Of a stretch of DNA of 64,000 nt, positions 1 through 8,361 are shown one piece after another. The stretch is from Burkholderia sp. Ac-20365. GTDB lineage: Bacteria; Pseudomonadota; Gammaproteobacteria; Burkholderiales; Burkholderiaceae. The DNA lies in NCBI RefSeq assembly GCF_017104715.1, contig NZ_JAAGPI010000005.1, positions 124,001 to 188,000 of the forward strand. The letters run 5' to 3'. How positions within the stretch are numbered: the first letter of the stretch is position 1; each line of letters opens with the position of its first letter. A program made the position numbers and the translations under genes. A model generated the notes under the pieces. The model was not told the origin of the DNA and made no database searches. It worked only from the letters and a program-made list of their open reading frames with translations.

Positions 1-402
1 GAACAGGCGCTGCCACCCCGCGCGGCGCAAACGCTTGTCGAGGTTATGCGCGACGTCGTCAATCGCGGCACCGGCGCGAGCATCCGGACACGATTCGGGA
101 TTCACGCCGACGTCGCTGGCAAGACAGGAACAACTCAGGACAACACAGACGGCTGGTTCATCCTGATGCATCCCCAACTGGTCGCAGGCGCATGGGTGGG
201 TTTCGACGATGCACGCGTCACGCTTGGCAGCGACTATTGGGGTGAAGGCGCACACAGCGCCTTGCCGATGGTCGGCGCATTCTATGACATGGCGCTGCGC
301 GCACGGGTCATCGATGCCGACGCACAGTTCTATCCCGAGACCCGCCCAGCCCGGCCGGTCCACGCAAAACCGCATCGACACTTTTTCTTCTGGCCGTTCT
401 GA
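1..402 (+). CDS. Class A penicillin-binding protein, C-terminal end (partial)
   Basis: The 5' end lies outside the window; the frame is open from base 1 and gives the last 133 residues. It shows the KTGTT triad of the transpeptidase active site (third catalytic motif of penicillin-binding proteins), then DGWFIL and GAWVGFDD, as in the C-terminal half of PBP1A-type peptidoglycan glycosyltransferase/transpeptidases. These enzymes sit in the inner membrane with the catalytic domains in the periplasm and polymerise and cross-link peptidoglycan. The protein ends in an unusual aromatic tail, HFFFWPF. Whether the glycosyltransferase domain is present cannot be seen here. Confidence 0.85.
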   Translation, partial: EQALPPRAAQTLVEVMRDVVNRGTGASIRTRFGIHADVAGKTGTTQDNTDGWFILMHPQLVAGAWVGFDDARVTLGSDYWGEGAHSALPMVGAFYDMALRARVIDADAQFYPETRPARPVHAKPHRHFFFWPF

Positions 403-471
403 TCTGCTTGCCGACGATTGCAACTTCGGAACGTAATTCACAGTGGCGGTGAAAACACTCTATTCACACAC

Positions 472-491
472 ATTATATTTTTTAATATAAT
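472..491. promoter_or_regulatory. AT-rich palindromic operator, BigR-box-like
   Basis: Perfect inverted repeat with 8-bp arms ATTATATT / AATATAAT around TTTT, lying 27 bp before the ATG of the ArsR gene. BigR/SqrR-type persulfide sensors bind AT-rich palindromes in their own promoters, so this is the likely autoregulatory operator. It overlaps the only AT-rich stretch that could serve as a -10 region. Confidence 0.7.
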
Positions 492-518
492 GTTTTGAGA
501 GAAACTGAACATCGCCTC

Positions 519-839
519 ATGAAAAAGCCTCGTCTAACCATCGACCTCGCGACGATGCAGTCGGGCGCCGCGAATGCGTGCGCCCTCCTCAAGGTACTCG
601 CCAATCCCGACCGCCTCCTGCTGATGTGCCAGCTTTCCCAAGGCGAGCTGTCTGTCGGCGAACTCGAAGAACAACTTGGCATCTATCAGCCCACGCTGTC
701 GCAGCAACTGGGCGTACTACGGGAAAACGACCTTGTCGTCACGCGCCGGGAAGGCAAAAGCATCTTTTATTCGGTAGCGAGTCCGCAAGCGCTCGCTGTG
801 ATCGCAGTACTGTATGAACAGTTCTGCCCAAAGCAGTAA
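519..839 (+). CDS. ArsR-family repressor, BigR/SqrR-like persulfide sensor
   Basis: A 106-aa winged-helix repressor. An in-frame TTG at 495 would add eight residues but lies almost against the operator, so the ATG at 519 is preferred. The ArsR DNA-reading helix is clear (TLSQQLGVL, residues 62-70). Cys37 and Cys103 are 66 residues apart, the same spacing as the two redox cysteines of BigR and SqrR, which form an intramolecular polysulfide link when sulfide-derived persulfides are present. There is no CxC metal-binding motif of the arsenic type. The two following genes encode YeeE/YedE sulfur transporters, as in bigR operons. Expected role: derepress the operon when reactive sulfur accumulates. 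Confidence 0.85.
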   Translation: MKKPRLTIDLATMQSGAANACALLKVLANPDRLLLMCQLSQGELSVGELEEQLGIYQPTLSQQLGVLRENDLVVTRREGKSIFYSVASPQALAVIAVLYEQFCPKQ

Positions 840-850
840 GGAGGCGCAAC

Positions 851-1285
851 ATGCTGATCGACCTTGGTCATTTCACGCCTGGCCTCTCGTTGACAGGCGG
901 CATCGTGATCGGTGCTGCGGCAGCCGTGCTGATACTGTTTAATGGGCGTGTTGCCGGCATCAGCGGCATCGCAGGCGGCCTGCTGGGCTGGCGACCCGGC
1001 GACATCAACTGGCGCATCGCGTTTCTGTTGGGGCTCGTAGGCGCGCCGGTTATCGCAAGACTGCTGGACAAGCCTGCACACGTGGAGATTGAGGCGAATT
1101 GGGGCGTAGTCCTTGCGGCCGGGTTTCTCGTCGGCATAGGGACCCGCTACGCAAGCGGTTGCACCAGCGGCCACGGCGTGTGCGGTCTCTCCAGAGGATC
1201 GGTGCGCTCGCTCGTTGCCACCGCGACCTTCATGATCGCGGGATTTCTGACGGTCTTCGTGCAACGTCATCTGCTCGGAGGCTGA
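851..1285 (+). CDS. YeeE/YedE family sulfur-transport membrane protein (PmpA-like)
   Basis: A 144-aa membrane protein with four or so hydrophobic segments and the conserved YeeE signature [14 protein letters not shown] (about residues 101-114), whose cysteines line the thiosulfate path in E. coli YeeE. A strong AAGGAGG precedes the ATG. It begins 11 bp after the repressor gene and the next gene starts one base after its stop, so the three form one operon. Two half-size proteins probably make up one transporter. Role inferred: movement of thiosulfate or another reduced sulfur species across the inner membrane. The exact substrate and direction are not determined by sequence. Confidence 0.85.
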   Translation: MLIDLGHFTPGLSLTGGIVIGAAAAVLILFNGRVAGISGIAGGLLGWRPGDINWRIAFLLGLVGAPVIARLLDKPAHVEIEANWGVVLAAGFLVGIGTRYASGCTSGHGVCGLSRGSVRSLVATATFMIAGFLTVFVQRHLLGG

Positions 1286-1286
1286 T

Positions 1287-1736
1287 ATGACAGACCTCAA
1301 GACACCGCTCGTTGCAGCGGTTACAGCATTGCTTGCCGGCCTTCTTTTCGGAGTTGGTCTGATGGTGTCGGGAATGGCAAACCCCGCCAAGGTGCTAGGT
1401 TTTCTCGATCTCGCAGGCCGATGGGACCCATCACTCGCCTTCGTGATGATTGGCGCCATCGCGATCGGCTCATCTGCATTTTTCATCGCCAGACGTCGGG
1501 ACAGGTCATATCTCGGATTGCAGATGCAGCTTCCCGTCAGCACGGCTATCACGCCCAGACTCGTTCTGGGTAGCGCCGTCTTCGGTATCGGATGGGGTCT
1601 GGCCGGTTTTTGCCCCGGTCCCGCACTCGTCGCGCTTGGTGCCGGCTACCCAAAGGCTGTCGGCTTCGTCGCGGCAATGGTTGCGGGTATGGTCGTCTTC
1701 CAGCTCATCGAGCGATTAAAGATTGCCGCGGCATAA
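1287..1736 (+). CDS. YeeE/YedE-like membrane protein, second half (PmpB-like)
   Basis: A 149-aa membrane protein, partner of the preceding gene. It carries the second YeeE half-signature: GMANPAKVLGFLD near residue 30 and GFCPGPALVALG near residue 110. In the family these two halves occur either fused or as adjacent genes, as here. The start is one base after the upstream stop, so translation is probably coupled. A hairpin without a strong U-tract follows directly. Confidence 0.85.
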   Translation: MTDLKTPLVAAVTALLAGLLFGVGLMVSGMANPAKVLGFLDLAGRWDPSLAFVMIGAIAIGSSAFFIARRRDRSYLGLQMQLPVSTAITPRLVLGSAVFGIGWGLAGFCPGPALVALGAGYPKAVGFVAAMVAGMVVFQLIERLKIAAA

Positions 1737-1740
1737 AGAA

Positions 1741-1766
1741 ATGCCCCTCCTGCAAAGGAGGGGCAT
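1741..1766. terminator. Hairpin terminator after the sulfur-transport operon
   Basis: Perfect 11-bp stem ATGCCCCTCCT / AGGAGGGGCAT with loop GCAA, four bases after the PmpB-like stop codon. It is followed only by GTTT rather than a long U run, so termination may be partial or bidirectional. The convergent actP gene ends at 1829. Confidence 0.7.
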
Positions 1767-1828
1767 GTTTCCATATAGGGGCTTTCTTGCTGGAAGGCTA
1801 AGCAGCAACATACTTCCGTTTAGTCGGC

Positions 1829-3490
1829 CTAGTGACTTGCGCCCTCCACCGCACCGATGCCGGTTTCCGAACGAACCGCCTGCGCTTCGAACCCTGCCTG
1901 ATCAATGCGTGCACGAGCGGACCTGTCCGTCACCGAGAAGAACCAGATGCCGGCGAAGCCAAGCGCCATCGAAAAGAGTGCGGGCGATGCATAGGGAAAT
2001 GGCGCGCTTGCAAAGTGGAACACATCCACCCAAACTGCTTTCGAGAGAACTGTCAGCAATACGGCAGAAGCCAATCCGAGAAAGCCGCCGATCGTCGCAC
2101 CGCGTGTGGTACACCCGCGCCACAGAACCGACATGAACAGCACTGGAAAGTTGGCTGACGCCGCGACCGCAAAAGCCAGCGACACCATGAACGCAATGTT
2201 CTGCTTCTCGAATACGATCCCGAGCACGACAGCAACAATACCCAGCACGACCGTCGTCACGCGCGAAACGAACAGTTCATTCACACTCGACGCCTTGCCG
2301 TGCTTGAAGACGGTCGCATACAAGTCATGTGACACGGCCGATGCACCAGCCAACGTCAGACCCGCAACGACTGCCAGAATGGTTGCGAACGCCACCGCCG
2401 AAATGAATCCGAGGAACACGTTACCGCCCACCGCACTCGCAAGATGCACGGCGGCCATGTTCGTACCGCCCAGCAACTTGCCCGCCGCATCCTTGAACAC
2501 GGGGTTCGTGCTGACAAGAACGATCGCGCCAAAGCCGATGATGAAGGTCAGGATGTAGAAATAGCCGATCCATGTCGTTGCCCAGAACACCGACTTGCGT
2601 GCTTCCTTGGCATTAGGCACGGTAAAGAAGCGCATCAGGATGTGCGGCAGTCCCGCCGTGCCGAACATCAATGCAATACCGAACGAAATTGCCGAGATCG
2701 GGTCCTTGATGAAATTGCCCGGGCCCATGATAGATGCCTTCTTCTCATGCACTTCGACGGCTTTCGCAAAGAGCGCTTCAGGGCTGAAGTGAAATTGCCA
2801 CAGCACCATAAACGCCATGAACGAAGCGCCTGCAAGCAGCAGACACGCCTTGATGATTTGCACCCACGTCGTTGCCGTCATGCCGCCAAACAGCACATAA
2901 ACCATCATGAGCGCGCCCACGATCACCACGGCGATCCAATACTCCAGTCCAAACAGCAATTTGATCAACTGCCCGGCACCGACCATCTGCGCAATCAGAT
3001 AGAACGCCACGACAACGAGCGTGCCCGAAGCGGCGAACGCACGGACGGGCGCCTGCTTGAAGCGATACGCGGCGACATCGGCGAATGTGAAACGGCCGAG
3101 ATTGCGCAGCCTTTCCGCCATCAGGAACGTGATGATCGGCCAGCCCACCAGAAAACCAATCGAATAGATGAGACCGTCATAACCATTTGCGTAGACGGCT
3201 GCCGAAATGCCCAGGAACGAAGCAGCCGACATGAAATCTCCGGCGATGGCCAGTCCGTTCTGAAAGCCCGTAATTCCACCACCTGCGGTATAAAACTCGG
3301 CGGCGGAGCGCGTCCGTCTCGCGGCCCATTTGGTGATGAAAAGCGTCGCGACCACGAAGACCACGAACATCGTGATGGCGGTCCAGTTGGTCTGTTGCTT
3401 GACCGTCTGTCCCATGTCCGCGCCGGCAGCGAAACAGTATGAGGAAAAAGCAGAGAGCGCAGCAAAAGCGCCAAGACGTCGTGCGCTCAT
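1829..3490 (-). CDS. actP: Cation/acetate symporter ActP
   Basis: A 553-aa sodium:solute symporter (SSS family) with an N-terminal signal-like segment and about 13 membrane segments. It keeps the family landmarks [12 protein letters not shown] (about residue 83) and a [11 protein letters not shown] loop. ActP imports acetate and other short monocarboxylates. The start at 3490 has GGGAGG seven bases upstream and overlaps the stop of yjcH by four bases, the usual yjcH-actP arrangement. The longer in-frame extension upstream lies within yjcH and is not used. No acs gene is nearby. Confidence 0.93.
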   Translation of the reverse strand: MSARRLGAFAALSAFSSYCFAAGADMGQTVKQQTNWTAITMFVVFVVATLFITKWAARRTRSAAEFYTAGGGITGFQNGLAIAGDFMSAASFLGISAAVYANGYDGLIYSIGFLVGWPIITFLMAERLRNLGRFTFADVAAYRFKQAPVRAFAASGTLVVVAFYLIAQMVGAGQLIKLLFGLEYWIAVVIVGALMMVYVLFGGMTATTWVQIIKACLLLAGASFMAFMVLWQFHFSPEALFAKAVEVHEKKASIMGPGNFIKDPISAISFGIALMFGTAGLPHILMRFFTVPNAKEARKSVFWATTWIGYFYILTFIIGFGAIVLVSTNPVFKDAAGKLLGGTNMAAVHLASAVGGNVFLGFISAVAFATILAVVAGLTLAGASAVSHDLYATVFKHGKASSVNELFVSRVTTVVLGIVAVVLGIVFEKQNIAFMVSLAFAVAASANFPVLFMSVLWRGCTTRGATIGGFLGLASAVLLTVLSKAVWVDVFHFASAPFPYASPALFSMALGFAGIWFFSVTDRSARARIDQAGFEAQAVRSETGIGAVEGASH

Positions 3491-3792
3491 ACTGCCTCCC
3501 GCTTGATCTGCTCGGTGAGTTCGTCGTACGTGCTGTTGGCTCGACGCACATAGAAGCCCGTAATGACGACCGTGAACACGATGACGAACAGTCCAAGCGG
3601 CATGCCCCACGTCATTACGCCCGCACCCATCTTTGCCGCAAGAAACTGCTTGTTGAACGCAATCAGCAGAACGTAGCCGTAATAGACGAACAACACGAGG
3701 GCAGTCAATGTCCACCCGAGCCGTGAGCGCTTTCGCACCAGTTCGCGGTACGCCGCGCTCGATTTCACTTTCTCTGCGAGCTTCACATCCAT
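3487..3792 (-). CDS. yjcH: DUF485 membrane protein YjcH
   Basis: A 101-aa inner-membrane protein with two hydrophobic segments, matching the YjcH/DUF485 partner of ActP ([12 protein letters not shown] near the N-terminus, GFYVRRAN in the C-terminal third). The ATG at 3792 has AGGAG six bases upstream; an ATG at 3807 overlaps this Shine-Dalgarno and is not preferred. Translationally coupled to actP by a 4-bp overlap. Its exact role in acetate uptake is not settled. Confidence 0.88.
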   Translation of the reverse strand: MDVKLAEKVKSSAAYRELVRKRSRLGWTLTALVLFVYYGYVLLIAFNKQFLAAKMGAGVMTWGMPLGLFVIVFTVVITGFYVRRANSTYDELTEQIKREAV

Positions 3793-4185
3793 CTTCGTCT
3801 CCTGCATGAGCAGCTTTTGCTGACTGACAAGCGCCCTCGTCCGGCCATGGTCGTAACGAGGGGATCTCTATGCACCTCGTTTCCTGATTGGAATCCGGTG
3901 CAGGCTTTCGCGCGTGGGTTTCGATGCGTCGTTGTGTGGGTGCGCCGGGTACTACGTTAAAAGCACGCGCTTACCCGGTTCTTACGGCAACGCGTTTCAT
4001 CGGCCCGGGTTTACACGAATGACGCGCACGTCTCCGCAAAACACGCGTTGATGGCGATGGCATCAACGACGGCCCTGTATTTAAAGCGTCGGATGTGAGC
4101 GTGTCGGTGGGATAGTGCTGTCGACATCGACCGGGATGTCTGCGGACATCGTCCTGCGGGGAAAGAGAAAGGTCTTCGCCGATAC
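3793..4185. other. Non-coding region upstream of yjcH-actP
   Basis: No convincing gene. It must hold the yjcH-actP promoter. An inverted repeat AACGAGG / CCTCGTT (3855-3861 and 3875-3881, 13-bp gap) is a possible regulator site. The rest also forms the 3' side of the two tiny ORFs to the right. Confidence 0.4.
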
Positions 4186-4299
4186 CTAACCATTCGTGCT
4201 GACCGCCTCCGGCAGCAATGGTGCGGCGACGGCAATCGCGGCGGCGCCCAAGGCAAGCGCGACGCACACCGCACGCAATACGGAGGCGATGTGTTTCAT
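4186..4299 (-). CDS. Putative 37-aa exported or membrane peptide
   Basis: A very short ORF beginning MKHIASVLRAVCVALA and ending in a polar tail EAVSTNG. It has one basic-start hydrophobic segment of about 20 residues with AVAAP, which could be a signal peptidase site or a membrane anchor. It starts 12 bp after the stop of the 32-aa ORF upstream and would be cotranscribed with it. Its own Shine-Dalgarno is weak. I recognise no family. Support comes from amino-acid pattern, the tandem arrangement and the oxygen-regulator-like site ahead of the pair. Confidence 0.5.
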   Translation of the reverse strand: MKHIASVLRAVCVALALGAAAIAVAAPLLPEAVSTNG

Positions 4300-4311
4300 C
4301 TGACTTGACGA

Positions 4312-4410
4312 TCAGTCGACGTTCTTCCAGATGACGTAATACATCACGGCAAGCGCAATCGCGACGGCCAGCGCAACGAGTCCACATCCAAGCGCGAGCA
4401 ACCTGACCAT
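4312..4410 (-). CDS. Putative 32-aa single-span membrane protein
   Basis: MVRLLALGCGLVALAVAIAL followed by a short YYVIWKNVD tail: one transmembrane helix with a charged, aromatic end, much like accessory subunits of respiratory oxidases (CydX, CcoQ-like), though it matches none that I recognise. GGGAG sits six bases before the ATG, a good Shine-Dalgarno. An ANR/FNR-like 14-mer lies 59 bp upstream at 4469-4482. Second small ORF follows at 4299. Translation is likely but the function is unknown. Confidence 0.58.
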   Translation of the reverse strand: MVRLLALGCGLVALAVAIALAVMYYVIWKNVD

Positions 4411-4468
4411 GGCCCACTCCCAGACAGCAATTGGTTACACCACGCTAGCATCTGAGCCGGGAGCGAGA

Positions 4469-4482
4469 TTGATGCAAGTCAA
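4469..4482. promoter_or_regulatory. ANR/FNR/DNR-like site before the tandem small ORFs
   Basis: TTGATGCAAGTCAA fits the TTGAY-N4-RTCAA pattern of CRP/FNR-family oxygen regulators. It lies 59 bp upstream of the 32-aa ORF, a position that allows activation of its promoter. Confidence 0.55.
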
Positions 4483-4621
4483 GCCGTGACTGTGCTTTCA
4501 CTTTCACCGCCCAGCGGGAGTACGACCCCGTTTCGCCGTGGCGCTCCGTCTACAAGCTCTATCTGCTCACGCACAACGAACTGAACCATGCCCACGGTAA
4601 CGGCTTGTGCACAAAACGCCC

Positions 4622-4861
4622 CTACATCTTGATGGTTCGCGCCATCTTGAGACCTATCCAGGTCGTACCTTCGCGCAGGCCATCGAGCACTGCATCCCGC
4701 TCGGAGTTGCATTTCCTCCCGTGCCGAAAGGTATGCTCGAAGTTACCGTCCGGCGACGAATGCCTGACGTGGATCGTCGACTGATAACCGCCCGTTTCGG
4801 CAGGTTCCGCCTGCACGCTCACAGACCATGCGCCGTCCTGCACGCTTCCCGTCATAGCCAT
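4622..4861 (-). CDS. Conserved hypothetical protein, 79 aa
   Basis: Starts MAMTGSVQDG with AAGGAG five bases upstream. It has a mostly beta N-terminal part (WSVSVQAEP, HVRHSSPDGNFEHTF) followed by SERDAVLDGLREG, a helix, and a basic end. Small proteins of this pattern are common in Burkholderia low-oxygen loci and are sometimes mislabelled as epimerases; I see no enzymatic motif. It lies 61 bp downstream of the BON-domain gene on the same strand, so the two are probably cotranscribed. Confidence 0.7.
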   Translation of the reverse strand: MAMTGSVQDGAWSVSVQAEPAETGGYQSTIHVRHSSPDGNFEHTFRHGRKCNSERDAVLDGLREGTTWIGLKMARTIKM

Positions 4862-4922
4862 CGCTGCTCCTTTTCGCCCAGAGCCGCAGTCCGCCGAAAA
4901 CACGGCTGCGGCGAACGCGACT

Positions 4923-5573
4923 TCATTCAACGACGATATCGTCGACAACCACTCGCACGCCTGGCGCACTCCACGCGGCCCCTCTCGCAACGGCCCGTTC
5001 CGCGTAAGAACCAACCTTGCCTGTCAGCGTCACAGTTCCATCCTTTACGTCGATGCCGATGTGCCTGACTTCGCGTTCGGCATGCCGTTGCATCGCCTGT
5101 GCGATCTGCGAGGCAATGTCTTCCGAGGCGACCTTGCCGCGCACCTCTATCCGGTTGTGGACGCCCCGCACACCCCGCATGTGGCCGATCGCGCGAGCGA
5201 CCACATGCGTCTGGTATGCCCAATCCACCAGGCCCGTCAACGTCACCCAGCCGTTCTCGACCTGAACCTTGACTGAATCGTCGGGCAGGCCGACCGTCCA
5301 GTGCACGATGTCGTGTACTGCTCTGCCGATGTCTTCGTCGGTGCGCTCGTCCTTCCTCGGCAACCGCACCTGCATCTCCACCACAACGGCCCGGACGCCG
5401 GATATACGATGTGCGGCTTTTTCCGCAGCGAGCTTTTCCGCGTAGCTCGGCGGATGACCAGAGAGCGTGACGACGCGATCCGTCACCTCGACCCCGATAT
5501 CCGTCGCCGTCACAGCCGGATCCCACTCCAGTTCTTCTTCGACTTCTTTCTTCAACTGCCGGTCTGATTTCAT
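4923..5573 (-). CDS. Triple BON-domain protein
   Basis: A 216-aa protein made of three consecutive BON (bacterial OsmY and nodulation) domains, each with a predicted helix and a beta stretch ending in the pattern V-x-L-x-G: VVTLSGHP (about 33-40), WVTLTGLVD (about 110-118), TVTLTGKVG (about 180-188). There is no signal peptide, so it is probably cytoplasmic. BON domains bind membranes or phospholipid and occur in stress proteins. GAGGAG precedes the ATG. An ANR-like site lies 74 bp upstream, in line with membership of a low-oxygen island. Confidence 0.88.
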   Translation of the reverse strand: MKSDRQLKKEVEEELEWDPAVTATDIGVEVTDRVVTLSGHPPSYAEKLAAEKAAHRISGVRAVVVEMQVRLPRKDERTDEDIGRAVHDIVHWTVGLPDDSVKVQVENGWVTLTGLVDWAYQTHVVARAIGHMRGVRGVHNRIEVRGKVASEDIASQIAQAMQRHAEREVRHIGIDVKDGTVTLTGKVGSYAERAVARGAAWSAPGVRVVVDDIVVE

Positions 5574-5646
5574 CGCGTATCTCCTCGAAACGACGCGTGG
5601 CTCGCGCCACCAGAAGAAAGCTTCGACCCGCAACTTGCTGGGCGGA

Positions 5647-5660
5647 CTGATGCAGATCAA
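5647..5660. promoter_or_regulatory. ANR/FNR-like site, BON side
   Basis: CTGATGCAGATCAA, one base from the TTGAT-N4-ATCAA consensus when read on the minus strand (TTGATCTGCATCAG). It lies 74 bp upstream of the BON-domain gene. Confidence 0.6.
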
Positions 5661-5825
5661 TCCAGCGCAATTTCATGCGCGTGACGCGAGGCGTTCACCT
5701 GCGCCCGGCTGACCCACCAGACCATGACACCCCTTCCGACGCGCGATGCCCAACTCCCGCATCAGTTTTCTGCACGCAGCGAATTCATGAATTCCTTCAA
5801 GATATCGGCCCACGATGCGTCACGA

Positions 5826-5839
5826 CTGATACTGATCAA
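5826..5839. promoter_or_regulatory. ANR/FNR-like site, LemA side
   Basis: CTGATACTGATCAA, again one base from TTGAT-N4-ATCAA. It lies 86 bp upstream of the LemA-like gene. That two near-consensus sites flank one divergent promoter argues against chance. Confidence 0.6.
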
Positions 5840-5924
5840 AGATCCCCGCTCTATTCGTGAAGAGATTGACAGGGATCAACGGGCGGACCGCGAACCGTTC
5901 TACGCTCGACAGGACAGAGTTCAA

Positions 5925-6551
5925 ATGGGCAGCACGATGACGAAGTCCATTCTCTTCATTCCTCTCCTGTTCGCATTCTGTGTGCTTGCGGGCTGCGGCA
6001 CCGATCGCCCGCATGTACGCGATGACGACGCGCAAGCGGCCTTCGCCGAGGTTCTCGATCTGTATAACGACCGCCTTTCGATCGCCGACGAAGCGACCGC
6101 ACTGGCACGCCCTTACCTGCCCACGGGTTCATCCGTGCTCTCGGACCTCGCCAACGCACGCTCGAGTGTCGCCGCGCTGCACGCAACACCCGCCTTCGTC
6201 GATGCGCCTGCGTTGTTCGAGCGCTTCGACGTTGCGCAACGTCAGTTGACGGATGCGATATCGCAATTGATGGTCGTATGCGAATCCGTGCACCGGTTGA
6301 GCGCGACGCCGCGCTTTCATCAGCTTCAGGTACGCCTCGAGACATCGGCTCGCCGTATCGCTGAAGCACGCGATCGCTACGACAGCGCGGCGCAGCGCTA
6401 CAACGCATCGCTGCGCAGCTTTCCATTGAGTCTCGCGCAAGCCGTTCATGCCGATGCCGACAAGCCGACCTTCCCGGCGCGCGACGGTTCGCCCGTGCAT
6501 CGCCGGCCACGCTCGGACTTCGGTGCATTACGCGGTTCGTTGCGCGTCTAG
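5925..6551 (+). CDS. LemA-like lipoprotein
   Basis: A 208-aa protein with a lipoprotein signal ending in LAGC (Cys24) and then a long helical LemA-type domain: LYNDRLSIADEA, ARSSVAALHATP, RLETSARRIAEARDRYDSAAQRYNASLRSFP. LemA proteins are membrane-anchored helical bundles of unclear function. ATGs at 5925 and 5937 both precede the signal; 5925 is used, with AGGAC about 12 bases upstream. The upstream extension of the frame lacks a signal. Preceded by an ANR-like site; the alcohol dehydrogenase gene follows after 106 bp. Confidence 0.78.
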   Translation: MGSTMTKSILFIPLLFAFCVLAGCGTDRPHVRDDDAQAAFAEVLDLYNDRLSIADEATALARPYLPTGSSVLSDLANARSSVAALHATPAFVDAPALFERFDVAQRQLTDAISQLMVVCESVHRLSATPRFHQLQVRLETSARRIAEARDRYDSAAQRYNASLRSFPLSLAQAVHADADKPTFPARDGSPVHRRPRSDFGALRGSLRV

Positions 6552-6657
6552 CGCGGTTTGAGCGGTTTGAGCGCGTGACGCACCTTCATGTCGCGTGCCG
6601 GCCGCTAACACCGCTGTCAATCAATCTCACAGCCAGGACTTTTTGAAGGAGCATCAC

Positions 6658-7683
6658 ATGACCCGTCACATGAAGGCCGCCGTCGTTCATCAGTTCGGTG
6701 CGCCGCTGAGTATCGAGGAAGTTCCCGTTCCCGAAGTCGGGCCAGGCCAGATTCTGGTCAACATCAAGGCGTCAGGTGTGTGTCATACCGATCTGCATGC
6801 CGCCGACGGAGACTGGCCTGTCAAGCCATCTCTCCCCTTCATTCCTGGACATGAAGGCGTGGGCTATGTCGCCGCCGTCGGCAGCGGCGTGAGGAACGTC
6901 AAGGAAGGCGACCGCGTGGGCGTGCCATGGCTCTATACGGCCTGCGGCTACTGCGAGCATTGCCTGAGCGGCTGGGAAACGCTCTGTCACGATCAGAAGA
7001 ACACCGGTTACTCCGTGAACGGGGGATACGCGGAATATGTGCTCGCCGATCCGAACTACGTCGGGCATCTGCCAGACAACGTCGCGTTCGATGAAATCGC
7101 GCCGATTCTCTGCGCCGGGGTCACCGTTTATAAAGGCATCCGCGTGACCGACACGCGCCCGGGCCAGTGGCTCGCCATCTCAGGCATTGGCGGCCTGGGT
7201 CACGTGGCTGTGCAGTATGCGATCGCGATGGGCCTGCACGTCGTCGCCGTCGACATCTCCGACGAGAAACTCGCGCTCGCACGCAAACTGGGCGCGAAGC
7301 TGACGGTCAATGCGAACACGACGGACCCAGCGGCCGCTATTCAGAAGGAAATCGGCGGAGCACATGGCGTGCTGGTCACAGCGGTATCGCGCAGCGCCTT
7401 TGCGCAGGCACTCGGCATGGTGCGGCGTGGCGGAACGGTCGCATTGAACGGACTGCCTCCCGGCGACTTTCCGTTGCCGATCTTTTCGACCGTGCTCAAT
7501 GGCATCACGGTGCGCGGATCGATCGTCGGTACGCGGCGAGATTTGCAGGAGTCGCTCGATTTTGCTGCACAGGGCAGCGTCACTGCGCATATCCATCGCG
7601 ACCGCCTCGAGAACATCAATAAGGTGCTCGGGCAATTGCGAGAAGGAACTGTCGACGGGCGCGTCGTGCTGGCGCTCGACTAG
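6658..7683 (+). CDS. adhP: Zinc-dependent alcohol dehydrogenase (AdhA/AdhP type)
   Basis: A 341-aa medium-chain dehydrogenase. Catalytic zinc ligands Cys42, His65-Glu66 (PGHEGVG) and Cys152 are present. Structural zinc ligands Cys96, Cys99, Cys102 and Cys110 form the lobe [15 protein letters not shown]. The NAD(P)-binding GIGGLG is at residues 176-181. It oxidises primary alcohols such as ethanol or, in reverse, reduces aldehydes to regenerate NAD+, which fits an oxygen-limited island. AAGGAG lies six bases before the ATG at 6658. The short in-frame extension from 6595 has no Shine-Dalgarno. Confidence 0.93.
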   Translation: MTRHMKAAVVHQFGAPLSIEEVPVPEVGPGQILVNIKASGVCHTDLHAADGDWPVKPSLPFIPGHEGVGYVAAVGSGVRNVKEGDRVGVPWLYTACGYCEHCLSGWETLCHDQKNTGYSVNGGYAEYVLADPNYVGHLPDNVAFDEIAPILCAGVTVYKGIRVTDTRPGQWLAISGIGGLGHVAVQYAIAMGLHVVAVDISDEKLALARKLGAKLTVNANTTDPAAAIQKEIGGAHGVLVTAVSRSAFAQALGMVRRGGTVALNGLPPGDFPLPIFSTVLNGITVRGSIVGTRRDLQESLDFAAQGSVTAHIHRDRLENINKVLGQLREGTVDGRVVLALD

Positions 7684-7697
7684 CGCGCACTAACAGG

Positions 7698-7735
7698 AGG
7701 ACAGGCGTCGTGAAGCATTCGGCGACGCCTGTCCT
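7698..7735. terminator. Bidirectional hairpin terminator
   Basis: Perfect 13-bp stem AGGACAGGCGTCG / CGACGCCTGTCCT with a 12-base loop, between the convergent adhP and flavodoxin-like genes. It has no long U-tract on either side but is well placed to end both transcripts. Confidence 0.75.
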
Positions 7736-7778
7736 TGTCTCCACCTTGTTTATTCGACGCGTGCCGTCCTGCCGCCTT

Positions 7779-8309
7779 TCAGACGCCCCATTCCGCTTCA
7801 AGCCGGGGCGCCAGCTTGTGCCTGATTTTCCGCGCGAAGCTCTGCCGCAGATCGCCATCGAGACGCTTATGCAAGTCGTGACTCGTGATCGCACACGTTG
7901 CAAACGGAGTTTTATGCGCGACGTCCGCCAGTTGCTTCAACGCCGACCCGGCACCGCTGCCGCCCAGACAGCAGAACAGCGCAAGGTGCCGGATCTGTTC
8001 GCCATGCTCCGCAAGCCAGGCCAACGCGGGTGCCGAAGCGTGACTCGCCCAAACAGGAGAACCCGTCACGACGATTTCATAGCGCGACGGATCGTGCAGC
8101 GCTGGCATGATATTGATCCGACGCCGGCACAACACATCGATCAGCGAACGCAGGTAGCCGCGCGCACCGGCGCGCGACAGGTCCGCACCCTGCTCACGGA
8201 TGGGTTCGATATCGGCACCAAGTTCCGCCGCCAGCATCTCCGCGATTCGACGCGTCGTGCCGGTGCGCGAGTAATACACCACAAGTATCGTGCTGTGAGG
8301 TTCTGACAC
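7779..8309 (-). CDS. Flavodoxin-domain protein
   Basis: A 176-aa cytoplasmic protein with a flavodoxin fold. The phosphate-binding FMN loop YYSRTGTTRRIA is at residues 12-23; later loops TGSPVWASHAS and CCLGGSGAGS are consistent with FMN isoalloxazine contacts. Start is GTG at 8309 with GGAG six bases upstream. Last gene of an apparent operon uspA-phaB-flavodoxin (52-bp gap to phaB). Probable electron carrier or NAD(P)H-linked reductase partner; no specific substrate can be named. Confidence 0.8.
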   Translation of the reverse strand: MSEPHSTILVVYYSRTGTTRRIAEMLAAELGADIEPIREQGADLSRAGARGYLRSLIDVLCRRRINIMPALHDPSRYEIVVTGSPVWASHASAPALAWLAEHGEQIRHLALFCCLGGSGAGSALKQLADVAHKTPFATCAITSHDLHKRLDGDLRQSFARKIRHKLAPRLEAEWGV

Positions 8310-8361
8310 GTCGGTCTCCGTTGGTCGTGGCGATGACCGGTCGATAACGGCAGCGCCGGAT

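Larger units (their letters stand above)
5574..5924. other. Divergent promoter region between BON and LemA genes
   Basis: 351 bp with no convincing gene. It contains two ANR/FNR-like 14-mers, one near each divergent gene (listed separately). An open frame over 5724-5924 in phase with the LemA gene has no lipoprotein-like start and is treated as untranslated. Confidence 0.55.

Noticed and set aside
4479..4589. A 36-codon minus-strand ORF starting MVQFVVREQ
   Set aside because: No Shine-Dalgarno, overlaps the FNR-like site, and has no membrane or signal pattern, unlike the two small ORFs next to it.
5724..5924. N-terminal extension of the LemA-like gene
   Set aside because: The extension carries the ANR-like site and would bury the lipoprotein signal inside the protein.
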